Shown: positions 37,001 through 52,000, counted from the first letter of the stretch. The stretch is DNA of 64,000 nt from Fasciolopsis buskii (GCA_008360955.1 LUCM01001862.1:110242-174241); one strand, 5' to 3'. Notes: generated by a model from the letters alone, not told the origin. Numbers and translations are program-made.

Positions 37001-40000
37001 ACTGGTGGAGTTCTGGCCGTCAATCACGTGCATGGACGTGAGTCCCGGTAAGTTCTATCAATTTTTTAATTCTTTTATGTGTATTTATTAGTAGCACAAA
37101 GCATATAGCTGTTACCTTAACTTGTCACATCGAAGAAACGAGAGGTTCAAACTGCGAACCTGGCTTAATAATACATTATTTGGTTCTGTGCGACTTCAAG
37201 TTCTGGGGTCACGATTACCTGTCTTCAATCAGTGCAATATGCTTTGAATTCTTTTGCTGCGCCCATACACCAGATGTATAGTATGAAGCATGAAGGAACA
37301 TAAGATGACGTAAAACAAGAAACTGAAATAGCCTAGTTATTACTGTGGTCCTTCTGCTTGCGGCACAAACTCAACAGCGTCTTTGTTTTCATCAAAATTG
37401 ATCGTAATTCTACTCTTCCTGCCCAACGTTCGTTCTGCATTTCGCTAAAGGTTGTCGGTCGGTTCACCTTCTGGGAACAGTAGGTGTTCTCTTGGGCCCC
37501 AATGGAGGTTTGTATCGCTTGCTGCGTCCCACAAACAACGCATTTTTTAGGTCTTCTGATGGAACCGAATTAGCTCGGATTCGGCCACTTCTTCGTATGG
37601 AAACAAAGCTGTCTAAAACAAACTGGGCCATGCAGCACCCAGTGCTGTTAAGGAAATAAGTTTCGCTCTTATGTCCCCCACATACGAGCTTCTAATCGGA
37701 GTTCGTCCTAGTGACGACCTTTGATCCGGGTTCACCACTGAGAAAAGGCGACGGCCATTGAGACTTGCCTTGCTGTTTAACGCTAAACGACGATGATGAT
37801 GAGTGTGGTTCGTCAGTTTTGCCCATTCTCACGTTTTTCTTTTACTCTTGTATTCTAAGTGATTATATATATGAGGACGGTGGCATTGATGTTTGCTCAG
37901 ACAGTAGTACGAATTTGAATACGCGAACTACCTAATATTCGTGGGCGGAGATTCATATAAGTCTCGTGAACGGTAGTATAACTGTGTCTGGTATGCATTT
38001 TGCACCTTGTCGGTGTCAAATGGGATCGAGAGTCGTCAAGTTTGATAATCTGTCACTCCAATGATCATAGGTACAAGTCGCAGATAAAGGCTTAAGGATG
38101 CGCGAAGATCGTCAGTATATTCCTAATAGTATTGGGTTCACTACAGTTACTTAGAGGTTAAGTGCAGAGTCCCGGGTCCTTAGGTTCAGCTTTTAGAAGA
38201 AACATGGAATTTGCATAGGTTGAGCTAACTAGGACGCGTGTCTGCAGATCACATGCTTCGCTGCACACTACTCTTTGAAGGAGGTAATGATTGGAAGATG
38301 GATAAATGTTTTCGGTGCATGACTGGTTGGAAATGTACAAAAGCCTCAACTGTTGGTTTCCCCCGAGTAGTTTTCGTTAGAGCAATGGCCAAAGACCTCA
38401 GAGGCGATATCACCAATTGTTCCGACCATGGGTGTATTTGCATTCAAAACCTTTTTCCCCAGTTTCTTTACCTTGTCACTTTGTAATTGCTGTAAGAGGA
38501 AGTGGTGGGGGTTTGACACAATTCAATTCCAGTTGATAACTTTAAATGGCACGGGCCAGGACTTTGATCGAGTGCAGTGCTGAGATGAGGATAGAAATCA
38601 GTCGCTGTAGTTGGCGTTTTGATTTTCGTGCTACTTTCTAGAGCGACTAGGGCCGTCGCTCGAAACGAAAAACAGAGGGTACTCAATAAACCCCCTAGGC
38701 CAAAAATTAAGATTTAATCTGAATCAGCCCATTTATATCGTTTGTTTGCGATCTGTAATGCGTGTTATATATGTATATACCTGCTTGATAACAAACATGG
38801 TGCCAAAGCAACAACGTTTGCATGAAATCATACAGCAAGTGGGTACTAAACAGGAGAACTCCATAGAAGAAGAACATGTCTTTTATGCGCTTTTGTTGTT
38901 CACATTTTGAGATTTTTTGTCTCGTTATTCTTGTTATTTTTAACGAAACTCGAGTTCTACATGCAACGTTCTTGTCATCGACTTCCATTTCTGAGCATAC
39001 CTCTCAGTATCTCTAACCAACGATAATCCTCATCTCTTGGGACACCAGGAAGTTACTAAGCATCAACTAAAGCGAAGGCCGATATGAGGTTCTTCATACC
39101 TCTACGCCAGGTCACCACCTCACCACCGCATCGTCTCTTCTAGATTTTACCGTCATCTGCAAAATGAACACAGGAAGATAAGCCGTGAGCAGCCATGCGC
39201 AAAACGTGTCCGAGCCACTGAAGGCGGGGTTCAGCGATTACCTCAGTCAGAGGACTACTGTCAACGCCAAACACGCCTACCCACCTCCTCATTGCCCACT
39301 CCTTGTTACTTCGGGGATATAAGTGGTCAGCTATAGAAATTTCTCAAATATCTTCAACACCCAGAAGCCAGGACTGAGAACCGTAACTAAGGTCGATGGC
39401 ATTGTGCATCATTTCTCCGAAGAATAGCTGGATATCATAATGATCACACGCGTCGTAGCTTTGTAAAAGCTGCTCTGGCTTCCACACTTCGTAAAAGCAA
39501 TCTGTTCCCCAACAGCATCATTTTTAAACTTGCGAGATATTCAAAGCCACCGACTACTCTTAGATCATAACCACAAAGGGTGAGTGCAAATACAACCAGT
39601 TTTGAAGGTGTACCTTGCATTTTGAAGGTGCAAAACCTCAGCTGCCAAGAGATTCAAAATGTTAAATTGTCTTTACATTATCCCTCAGCAATATCATAGG
39701 CGTTGTCTCATTCAATGAGAGAAACCCAACTCCATCGCCTAATAGACCAAGCACGGCGCTCCGCAGAACATCCTTCATGGCGAAGTTGAAAGTAAACGGG
39801 AATAAGAACAAACTTGTCATACTCTATTGGAGACAACGAAGGGCAAAGAAAGTCGACCATGAGCTCTAGCTAGACATGAGGTCTGAAGGCATAACTTTTT
39901 GAGGATCGAAACTGCCCTAGACATTCTTAGAGATGGACATAGAAAGAGAGGCCTCACTCGGATTTTTAGAGATTCTGCAATAGGACTTGAAGTTCCCTGG

Positions 40001-43000
40001 GTAGTTCCATCCCTCCTCAAACAGAGTTAGGGAATGACCATTGAAGCTCAGTGATTTACGAAGTCCTGAGGGTTAGATTTCCTTTCAGACCTCAGCTGCA
40101 GAATATTTTTTTGTTGAAGCGGGCCACGGGTTGTTTGCCGAAATGACTATGGGAACGGCTGCTGCTGAAATCCAGCTATGTTGTACTTTGAAGTGCTCTG
40201 CGCCGCGCACAAGATGTTACTGCTGATTATGGATAAGCAAACCATCAGCTTCACAGAACGTTTCGCTCACAGTCAGTGCTTTCCTATTTGTAGCTCCTAG
40301 GAAACATCTTGTAGGGATTTCCCATGGCGACAGGATGTTTCCTCGAATGCATGGTGGGACGACCAGATTTCGCGATCCCTAAGTAAACCTGCGTTACGTT
40401 CACATCTCGTGTCGAGCCTTGATTCTATACACTTGCAACCAGCCGGGATGGAATCTAGTGCGTCAGAAAGGCTCAGAAACTCGGTGTTTTGACAGGGCGA
40501 GCCAGATCACAACTCACTAGACTAGGAGAATGCAAGGCATTGTTGATAAGAGACAAGCGCGTTCATTAATGTTATTGGACGGAAGTAGTTCTGACCTTTC
40601 AGCCAGCCAATTCCATAAGATTGGAAAGGCTGGCGAAATCGGAGAGCTCAGAAAGGTCTTTCACTTGTCCTTGTTTGAATGCGTTTGCCGGAATTTGAAC
40701 TAAACAAAATGATCTACTGAAGTTTATCTATTTTAGAACGTTCTTTTACTACTCTTCGTTCAACTCTGCTTTTAATATTGGTACGGAAGCAATCAACAGC
40801 AGACGGCGAGAATAAAATTAATGATAACCGGAACTGGATGTGGATCGTCAGCATCTCTTTGATACAGCTATCTAACCAAAGCAATCAGCCTATAGTGACT
40901 GCGGTGGACCAAACCTTCTGGCGGTCTCTTCCGAACTGTTTGCTTATCATCTATTTATTATGAAATGGTGTAGCGATCGAGCCCGGGCCTGGTATAGAAG
41001 TATAAAGCGTCGACGCAGGCGATTTCTAGTGCATCCCGGCTTCGTCAGTAAGGTTTAGCATGTGATGACTTGTTGGTTACAGAAAAAATGACGTAGGATG
41101 GGTTTCAGTGGCGCTAGTCAAGTGCCGTTATTGCCGGTTCCTCGATAGTACTTTGGTTCTTGAGGTTTTGATACATTCATGTTCTACTGAATTGATTGTG
41201 TAAGTATGGGTTAACGAATTAACTCTATTAAAGTCACCCTTACAGATTCAGAGCATAAAGGTTTGTGTCTCTAAGACCTTACGTATTCACTTTCGCTATC
41301 ATTTCACATTACGACGTAACAACCTCAGACATTTTTAGTATCTTTCTTGATTTCTATATCGAAACAATTCTGTTATCAGTGAGTAATTTCTCTTGTGGGT
41401 GCTGATGTTAATATTTTCGACAAATTAGTGTTCTTCACAACCGACATCCGGATTTCTATACAGCATCCGTTTTAATTAGCTAGCTGTTAGTTACTGTTCG
41501 CTCTTCCGTGAGGATGACTATATTACATGAGAAGCATGATGATAATTCGGTGTAATATATGCTAGACTTCGGGGCGTTCAAACTTGAGATTCATGTGCGA
41601 ATCGCGGAGAATACCTGCACAGGTAACTGGTTGTATCTGACTGGGTGGATTACGAAATATTTTTTGTCCACTTCTCACACTCTTCCGAAAACTATCTGTT
41701 AATATACACACAAATTTTCAAGGCGAATAATCTTTATGCAGAGTGGCCAGTCTTTAAGACGCACTTTTAGTTTATTTGGTTTCATATTCTCGGACTGTTA
41801 TACTCTTTGTACCGTTTTACTTAAGGTTCCACCTTAGTTGCCACCGGGTGCTCCGATCAGCGCGTGCGACTCTATCATCTGGTTTACCCGACAAAGCCGG
41901 AGTTGGCTGCTGTCTTGGATGCGCATGAGGTATGCTTGTTCACTCATTGTGGCAATTCTTTACTTCTCTCCTAATGGTGCCGTTTGGTGAATATCCTCCC
42001 CAGTTTTCAAGCGATTTATTTCTAAAAATGGTAGTGCACGGCTCTTCGAGATTAGCCATTAAAATTCAGCAATATTTTCTGTTTAATTTTTAATTCCGCC
42101 ATTGAAACGAATGAGTCACTTTGCGCACACTGAGGGCGTTGCAATTGTGGGCACTGATGTGATCTTAGGTGGTCAGTTAGCTTGATCGTCGGGAATATAT
42201 TCTGAAGTTCGTAATAGTCTTGTCTGGCATATTATCCAGACGCGTAACCTTCGGTGGAATTGAGTTACCGCGAGCCCATTTCGTACATAGCTATGCAGTG
42301 CAACTTTCGAAATAGGTGTTCCGTTTCATCCACAGACAGTAGCTTTTGCCATATAGCTCTCATAGTGAATCTGAACAGCCAAATTACCAGATGAACACTG
42401 CGAGGGGTATTCCTTTCGTATGGTCTCATCGGCCGCGTACGCACAAAATCAAGCAAGGTTTATGCTACTCCAATGTTAACTAATGAATCGAGTTTAGTTT
42501 TGCTGTATGTGAGGGAAGAGCGTTCGTTGGAGTGGTTATGGGTGATTAGTTGAAACCAAAGTAGACCAAGGATGAGTGCCCTATACCTGGACAGACAGGG
42601 GGACGCTTTGTGTGGTTGATTTATATTCTTAGTCGATGTTTATCCCGATGTCGCAGTAAAGAAGCAAACACGCTAATTAGATCTACCTTGTGTTCGCTTA
42701 AATCAAATGATGTGCCATTAGTGTAGTTGGCCTTAGGGATGGAACGAAGTCCTGCGGGTTAGGCTGTGTCATCTCTTAGATTGCGTACTTTGGGATATGC
42801 CATTCTGGTTCGCGGTGCTCGGTCGGTTCTATCTGTACATGCCTCCTTGCATCTGCAACAGGCGGCATACATGCATTGAGGCGGCGTATCCACTAGGTGG
42901 CTCTATTTAGGCGTCGGTTTGTGGAGGTGCCTTGTGACTGAGTTAAGACAATCCAACATCATGGTTTGTTTTTCGCAGGACGTTTTTTATGCGCTGCGTG

Positions 43001-46000
43001 ATAAACCATTGTTAAATTTTCTGTGTAGGAGTACGATATGTGGATATCCTTTTGAGGGATCCAGAGAGCGAGCACTTCTGTCTGGTTTATGAGCAAAAAT
43101 TAACGAATATGGATGCCAGTTGTCATTTAATGTAGCGTAAACGTTTTCCGCGTGTACAGCAGTGTCTTCCGTGTAAATCTTTCTCACTACAAAGAGCAGG
43201 GCTCGAAGAAAAGTTTCCTCATGTTCAGGTGGCGAGAAACCATTGGAGTGAAGATGTTCTCTGAATCTTGTCTTGTATAAAATGAATGGCTGTATGGAAC
43301 CACCAGGCCTTCTGATTACCAGCGATCCGCGAAAGTAATATCCGCGAAAAATAGGCCGGATTTCGTCCTGGTCGAGGTTGCACCAACCAGATGTTCACTC
43401 TTTGCCAAATATTCAAACGCGCCACACAGACACACCATCGCTCCACGATCGTAGTCCTTCTCGACTTGGAAGGCGCTTTCGACTCAGTGGTTCGGAAAGC
43501 ACCATTCAATACTCCCCACCGGAAGGGTGTGCCAACGAAGTTCTTAAACCTGTTGCGAGCATTGTACTCGCATACCTATGGTCGCGTGAGGGTATACAGT
43601 GAACTATCAAGTTCATTCGAAACGACTAGCGCCGTTCGACAAGAGTGTCCCATCTCTCCATTCCTGTTCAACTTCGCCATGGACTAGGTAATGGAAGATG
43701 CTTTAGGAGTTCTCCAGGATGTTGAAATCGAACAGAGAAATGGAGGGAAGCTGTGTGATCAAGGTCACGGAGATGAGGTTATGTCTATTCGAATCTGCGG
43801 ACCGTGCCCAACGCGCACTAGACAGACTCTCGAGGTCGGTTGCTCGGTTTGGCATGTGTTTTACACCTTCAAAGTACAAAGCGCTGTTACAGGACTGGAC
43901 GACAGCAGTGCCGAACTTAGTACTGGATGTGAAGAAACAAACGATTGTGCACCGTTCCACATTTTTTGGTAGCTGCGTGTCGAACGATGGTAGCTCGGCA
44001 GTAGAGGCAACCACGCATATCTCGAATGCTCGAGCAGCTTACGCTGGACTGTAGCACTTGTGGCATCGACCTGATATTTCACTGAAATTGAAAGGCCGTG
44101 TGTACTGTGCCGCAGTACGCTCAGCTCTGTTGTACGGCCACGAGAAATGGAGTATGCGTGTGGGAAATGTTCGTCAGCTAGAGGTTTTCGACCACCGATG
44201 TCCACGTTGTATCGCTAGAATTGGGTGGAGTGATCGGATGAGTAATGTTGAGGTCAGGTGCCGATTCTGAAAACATCTCACTGTTTGAAACATAGTAGGC
44301 TACGCTAGTTGGGTCACGCATTGCGCATGGCGAACATTCGTCTGCCACACCGTGCCCTATTTTGAGTTCCTCCCAAGGAATGAATGAAGCCATCTGGAGG
44401 TCAACAGGTAAAGTGGCAACGTGGGATGAAAAAATGTACAGTGAACTTAAATAAAGTAGATATCTCACGTCTTCGAGGTTACGGTCCGAAAGACTCGTGA
44501 AGTAGCTGAGTGGATACAGTGAAGGATATGGCAGTGAACCGTGAGGTGGTGATCATGTCGTTATTTTCTATCAAATCGGAATGATTGAAAGAGTGCGTTT
44601 GTGTCGTTAGACTGTGTTCCGCTTGTCGGTTACAACAGCGTCTTATCTTTTCCCACCTGTGTAGGTCTACTTCCTATTCCCCCTCCATGTTCACTCTTTT
44701 TATAGAAGCATGTTATTTCGGAGAAAAGGCAGCGGTCAGTGAGCCTTGCCTTGCTGTTTAACGTTGAACGATGATGATGATGTTGATGATGATGAGCATT
44801 GAGGTAGGCTAACTGGTCCTCATGTGAATTTGATGTTTGGGTTGGCTTCTTTAAATTGCTTAGCCATACCTCAGTATCTTCTAAATGACTAGTCCCAATA
44901 AACGGGTCGTCTACCCACCTTTCCTGCTGAGATGTCGTTCTGATCACAATATGTAGTCTTGTTTCCGTAATCCGCACGAAAATACCATCCAGTATAGGAG
45001 CAAAGCGTCTACCCCTTGAATTTTCATTCGATTGTTTAAGTTGGAGTAATACGTTTTCAGCGCATAATGAAGTAATTGGTTTCCACAGTGTTTACAATGC
45101 GAAGTTGATTTTTTTTCTCGCGTGTTGAATTTGCAGCTGAAGTCAACTATTTTGCGAAAGTTGGCATTTGCGAATAGAGAAATAACATCACAGGAACACC
45201 TTATTTCGTCAGATATGTTTATTTTGGAAAAAAGCTCACGAAGCTGGAAAGATTCTCGTAACGGGTTATCCTTGAAGCGTTTGTGTACTGACTGAATAAT
45301 TCCCTCCAACTACTCTGTCAGTCTATGTTGAAGCGAACTGCATCGATAATGTGAGGCCTAAGGAAACGTTTGGCTGGTGTTTTTGGTAAGCCCTTTAAAA
45401 CCGGCGTATTGATGGCCTACGGGTTTATGCTTTGTCGTTTGCATCTTGTCGATGAATCCATGTGACTCAGGTGTTTGTAGCTCACTTGTAATCAGCTTCT
45501 TGTGCATCGTCCATAGCAGGGTCCTGTTTGGATGCATATTTGTCTTTCTGGATGGCTATCATAGTATTTTGGCTTTCCCTTTGCATGACGACCACCCTTG
45601 TCACTTGTCGGGTTTCAGAAACACCAAATCTGGACCGTTGCTCAGCTTTTTGATGGGTCGTTGGTGCTCATTTTTCAGAATGCTGTTTTGTTGAACGGGG
45701 ATTTCGAAGTGTTACAACAAGACGGATAACGCTTTGATTGGATCTGTGTTGAGATCAAATCGATGCATGTGGCGTGCGACGACTGAAGTCGGTTCCCGGG
45801 ATGCAGTAAGATCCTATGGGTTAGAGTGAGTTATGAGTGCGCGGCCGACGAGAGTAGCAGGCTTCGTTGGTTGGGGCTCGTGTTGCGTATGTCAAACGCG
45901 CACCTACTTTAGCGCGCCGGTTTCCGCTTCTCATCGGTAGGGGAACAAATGACGCGGAGGCCAACAGATGACGTGGAATCGCGGAATGAAAAAAAAGACG

Positions 46001-49000
46001 CACAGCAGACTTCGGTAAAGTGGGAAACGGCGAGGAATCGAGAACAGCGATCGTGCTGTCATCTCTCGAGTCAGAATGGTTAAAAACATGTATCTGTAGT
46101 TAGGTTGTATTCCCTGTGTTGGCCATTGTGGCGTACTCTTCTTTTGCCATCCGTGCAAGTCCATTTCTCTTTCACCTTGGTCATTCATTCCTTGTTTTCA
46201 TTGCAGGGCACAACTTGAAAAAACAGCGGCAAGTGGGGCTTGCCGCGACTGAACGATGATAACTGTGGTTTACCATTATTAGACAGTTTCCGTTTCATTT
46301 TGTACAATCACTAACTTCGTAACGTGCTGAGGATTTGGTTGCTATCTTGTAGCACCGAATAACAATCATCAGTCTGCTTCATTATCGACCATTCGGCTTA
46401 AAAGTAAGGATGATCTAATGCTCACCTCTTTCTTACCGGCTCCTAATTCCGACCCTTCCTTTTGCCTTACGTCAGGAGTGCGTGAACAGTGTAGCTTTTA
46501 GTCATTGCGGTCTCAAATTGGCCACGGGAAGTTCAGATGCGGGAAGTTGTTGGCTTTGGAAGTTTAAAGCTGGCCAGTGGCACAGTACCCCCCTGACATG
46601 TCGAAAACGGTAAGTTATCCGTGAGCAGTCGTCTTAATTATTCGACAGATTCCGTCTTCGTTTGGCCAAACATTCAGCATGTCCGATTTACTTTAGTCCA
46701 ATGTGTGTACGCATGTACGTTGATGGCCAGTCACTTTAATATCGACACAGTTTCATTTCCCCAGGACGAAGTCGCTAACTTTGGTAGGCTCGCAGTACGT
46801 TGAGTTTTCAGATCCTGATTTCGCTTGTAGCTTAAGTTGGCCGGAGTTCGACAGACAAGCTGTCATCATCTGAGATGACATTGTCTGTCCATGGGAAGCA
46901 GTAGAACGTCTGCGGCGCAAGCATCATGCTTAGAGGGTACTAACTTTAGATGGGGGTCAGAACTAGAAGAAAAGCACATTGCAATTGGTCAAAGATATTC
47001 ATACTCACCGGCTGGCTCTGATATCTTCAAGTCAGGTGGTTACCCGTTCTCACCCTAACATTGACCGTATGGGATTATGCAACGAAGGTGTGATCAGCAA
47101 TCAGTAAGGAAGTCAGTTACGTATCGAAGTCGATAATGCATGCTATTTGAATCACCTCGTAAATGAATCTGATTGCTGCTGCGCTAGACGTTCGGGAATT
47201 AACGGACCTTGCTTCTCGGTATCAGTTCTGCTATGAGGTATTGTATTTGATCATGAATTATCTAATTTGAGAGCTCCCAGTCGAATTCTGATTTCCTCTT
47301 ACAAGTTCAACGCATTTTATGTGCTGGATGCTTTTTTGATTTGGGGGTAATTCATTATGCGGTTTTAAACATGGTGGGTGATATCCATTTACCTATCACG
47401 AGCACCAGTTATTTCATGGCTTGTTGAGAAGCAACCTACTTAATTCCAATGAAATGATTCATCTTTTTCATGACATTTTTTGCGCATGAGTCTAGCAAAA
47501 GTGATGTGCTCCATTGCCACTAAAGCCCTTTACACGAGTGTGGGGGAGACCGGGAGCCGTGACCCTGGAGTAGCATGGGATCACACTAGGTCAGATGCGG
47601 TAATGACTCGGGCCGCAGCCAGGTGCCGTCTTCCCACAAAATAATCTTTCAGTGCTCGCGTCACTAATAAGACGTATGGAAGCATTACGGCCATTTCGTC
47701 TTTGTTAAGGAGCATTAGCTTTGCATACGGTCAGTCCCCCAGCTGGGTCCTTAATCTCCGGTAGGCGAACGTCAACAGAACACGTTGGCTGTTCGGAGCT
47801 ATCCATACTGCCCGGACGATTTATGCAATACCAATTCGACATAAGACTAGTTTCTGGATTTCCCATGTTTACAGTTGGTGGTGTTATGAGATAAAACTGC
47901 CAATAAAGATGATCGCCTTCAACCACTACTAAGTGGCACAGAATATCCTGACGAGAGTTCTCCAAAAAAACAAAACGTGGTTTTCATTACATCTCTCCGC
48001 TGGAAACATGACATTCCAAGCCGTCTGTTGACTTAGTGATTGCCGTTGATCTCAAGTGCTTATTTCTGATGCTTGATGGTTGCATACCGTACATGTTTTT
48101 CAATCTTTCGTCCATAATGTTTTAGTTTCTTACGAGAATCCGTGCATTCCGCGTTTGTTCCTACAATTCCCGTGTGTTGACAACTGTAAATGACGATAAG
48201 TGCCTTCTTCAATTGTACAGCATCAAATGCCGGCCCTGTTTACTCACTTGGTCCATGCACGACAAATATCTGATCGCATCCATGAAGAATGGTTCAGTGT
48301 ATGTGTACTTTGGGGATAGTGGTCGGTTGGCTACTGTGATTGAGGTGAGTATTGTTCACTGTTTTCAATTTGATAGTTTAATGGGTCCCAGTGCCACCGA
48401 AGTCGTCAATTACCACTGTACAGAACATCAAAATGAGTCTCTCTGCCCTCACTTTGAAATCCAGGTTATTTTATCCATTGTCATAAACGTTCAGACGCAG
48501 TTGGGCTGACTGAAGCAAAATCAGCTGATGACATCGTTGTCATTATCTCTTCAGAAAATGCATTACTTTCGCTTAGCACTAGATTAGTAGCATTTGAACA
48601 CTTGTTCCAAATGTTGCATTCGTTTGATGATGTATTCGGCCATTTTTTTCTAACGCAAGTTCTGCATCTGTAGGTTATTCCCTGTCTTGTTTTTTATGGA
48701 TATATTTTACCTATTTATTCTTTTTTCTATTAATGTCCTTGAGTAACACGAAATCATATACCCCCACATATCCGTTTCATTATTAGGGTCACGAGGGTGC
48801 TGTTCATTCAGTTGCACCATCCCCACTGAACGAAGAGATTCTAGCCACCGCTGGTGTAGACGGACGATTCCAGATTTGGCATATCGAACGTCACCGCACC
48901 TATGCAGCCCAACAAGAAATCCCCGTCAGTTCTAATCTTGTTGGTAATACTGCTTCGTATGTCACTGAGGAAACAAAGTTACCTTCTGACGCATCTCCGC

Positions 49001-52000
49001 TGCTTTATTACTATCGCTACCCACCGGGAAGATTTCATCTGACTGCTGGTGTGGTTTGGCTGCCTGCTGACTCTACCGTGACAGATCAACCCATCTGGTC
49101 AGGTGCTCGTCGTACTGTGCGCGACACCCCTGGTGGCAATGGTCCTGGGCACGAGACGAACAACGATGCATATACACATCACGGTGTTGGTTCAAGTTCA
49201 CAGTTGCATCAACGAATCACAGCTTGTCGTGCATTACCTACCTCAGAAGGAGTTGGTTTCGTGTTGGTAACAAAAAACGGTCTACTGTCCGTGTTTCGAC
49301 CGGGATTTCGTGGAACGGAGCAATCAAACGGTCCGAATTTGAGTGCGTGGGGGGAGCACACCTGCTCAGTAAGCCAATCCTGTTTTCAGGCATAACCTGG
49401 AGTCGTTCCCCCGTTGATCTTCTCGTTTGCTTCGAAATTCGTAAACTCCAGGCGTTCTCCAGGATTCTCGCTTCGGTCCATTTTCATCCTCACCGAGGGA
49501 CTAAATTCACTACAAACCCATTACGTGGCCATCTGAGATAGCCGTGATTTACACTTAGTGAATCAATGTCTAGCACACCAGTTCGCCGTTCACATGGTTC
49601 CTGCTTTCGCGATGGACATCTTAGTCGTCCGACTCGATCAGTTCATTTGTTTCGTCAATCGTCGTGCTTGTTCTGATGTGCCCTGGTCTTGGTTGTCACC
49701 GCGCGCCACTGACTAAGAATCGAAACAGTTAATGGATAAATATAATTAAAGTAACAAGTAGTCTTAGGTTAGACATACAAGAACGCTACATCACCTAATG
49801 CCTACAGTCATGTCGTTGGAGGGTCTCATGGACCCAAATGCTGCGCGCCAGCTCATTCTATTCAGGGCAGTCCGCTTACTAACATTCTCATGCCTCTTCG
49901 GTAAAACATATTTCCCAACTGGATCCATCTTACAACAAATACTCTCATTATTTCGACGAGGTAATGATATATATGCGATTGCTCGGGGTTCCCATGCTTG
50001 GTTAACACCCCACAACCTTGTGAGTCAGATTTTTTACTCAAAAGGTCCGGTTGAGTTTCCTAAGTAAGAGCTTCTGCACTATGGGCAGCTACATGTTATC
50101 GCTCGCCCAGGCGCCTCAAGCTCAGCCTGTAGGGAGTCTTACCAATCTTCGTTCTTGCGATATGGGGCTCATACTATTTACTACGAATGATTCCAGCTTG
50201 GTACATTTCGCTGACGGTAACTCCAATAAAATATAGGAAATAAATAGATCGCCTCATCTTATCCGGTGTTCACTTCACTTAGCCTTTTTGAATGTTCGTT
50301 CGGATGACAGATAACTCCACTGTCGCCATGCTCACTACCACATCCAACCTGTTGAGGCCGTATATGGCTTTCAGAGATGGATTCTGCGTCTTCCACACCA
50401 ATAATGGATTTCCCTAATGAGGTACGTACATACGTACCTACGTGCTTGCGTACCCCCACTCACAGAACTTACGTCAAGCTCTCCGCTCTCACTGGCATTT
50501 GGGGTTCGCATTTGAAATGTCGATTCAACCTCCCACAGCCAATGAGAAGGGGAATGCAAAACAAAAAGTGATTGTTTGCATGTTCGTGATTTAATCATCG
50601 GCGTTGAGACTCCCGTGCATAGGACCCTTCTCCAATCGAAATCCTGATTATGAACCTGTTCATTATATGTTCTCAACCCAAATTACTCGAGTTAGTTCGC
50701 AAATTCACGTGATGCTGCAATTTCTCACTGATTGTTTAACATGGTAGTTATTTGAGGGTATAATGGATTCTCACAATGTGTGCTTGTGTGTATTCTTGAT
50801 ACCGGGCACTGACACATCTCGGTTTAAATAGAACGTGCTGTTGAATGCATCTCTTGGTGTGTGTGGCCACATTACAGTTGGGCTCAGGTCATAGCATCCT
50901 GCTTTCAACACAATCGTAGGCTTGGGTATGCTTGGGTTCATTTGTTCTGGATGGGTTGTCGTGGATTCACTTTGTCCTATTAAAGCATTTAATACGTTCT
51001 GCTGTGATGCATCAACCGTTATCACCGTTCTTGTATTTTCTCACTACTAGCTGTGCATGCATAATAGACTCAATCTCGATTGTTTTATCCCCTAGGCCTT
51101 AATCACTTTCACTAGATTTCAGTTATCGACTATTGTTTCAGCAGTTTCGAGGAGAAGAGTTTGAAGTCTCTAATTTTAATCATTACTCATGTTCCTCCCG
51201 CAGATGCAACGTAAAATGAAACGAGTAAATCCCTAAGACGTCAGTTAACCAGAAGCCTAAGAAGTGATCCCGAGCAGTGATGAACAGGGTACTTCGGGAA
51301 TTGAGGACTGCCGGTATCGGAAATAGGCGCAACTGTTGCCGACTGATTAAAAGAGCCGGTCCACGAAAACCAAGCATAAGTGAGGTGATCAGTTCACTGA
51401 CTCATGCTCAGGGGCGTCCGCCGGGGCGTTCTACAGAAACCTTTAGGGAGCAGCTTAGTTATCCAACTTTAACAATGGGTCTTCCACTCATGCCCGTTGG
51501 TGAACCAATGCAGATAGATGCCAGTCCTCCATCCTAATTGACAGTCATCGGGCAGATAGGTTTTCTGAAAAAGTTTAAGGCTGCTGGACCAGGTCGGCTG
51601 GCTCCTTCATCCTTCCAGCACGATGGCGAAGCGTTTACACCAGAGCTCAGAAAACCCCTAGGATTTACGTGGATACGGAATAGATTCTTGAGACCTGCCG
51701 TAATCTAGTTATTGTACCGACCGAAATGAAAGGTGTTGAGTTCTCGTGTGAAAATCTCTGTTAATTTGTTAAGTGTCGCATCCAAACCTCTCGTGGGTAG
51801 TTTTCCCTGCCGACTATCTGGTGCACGGGAAAAGTGTATGCATGGAAATTAAATCGGTTTCCGACCTGACCAGTAGTCTATGGGTCAGATCTTTACTCCG
51901 CGACAAATCTAGGAACAAAGACACTTTTCGCAAGCCCACGAAAGCGGCTTTGACTCAGCCAATCATACACTTCTTTATCACTGCTCCTCATTGTAAAGTG

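Larger units (their letters stand above)
37048..41837 (+). other. BRWD intron 6 (4.8 kb)
   Basis: Phase 1 intron. It contains a short LINE tail (about 37751-37802) and a minus-strand RTE fragment (about 39060-40020). Remaining stretches, including 37803-39060 and 40020-41837, show nothing recognised. Confidence 0.8.
41930..46475 (+). other. BRWD intron 7 (4.5 kb)
   Basis: Phase 0 intron from GTATGC to ACGTCAG. It holds an RTE-type LINE (about 43340-44796, plus), a Penelope-like fragment (about 44797-45309, minus) and another RTE tail (about 45840-46262, plus). Nothing recognised in 41930-43340. Confidence 0.8.
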
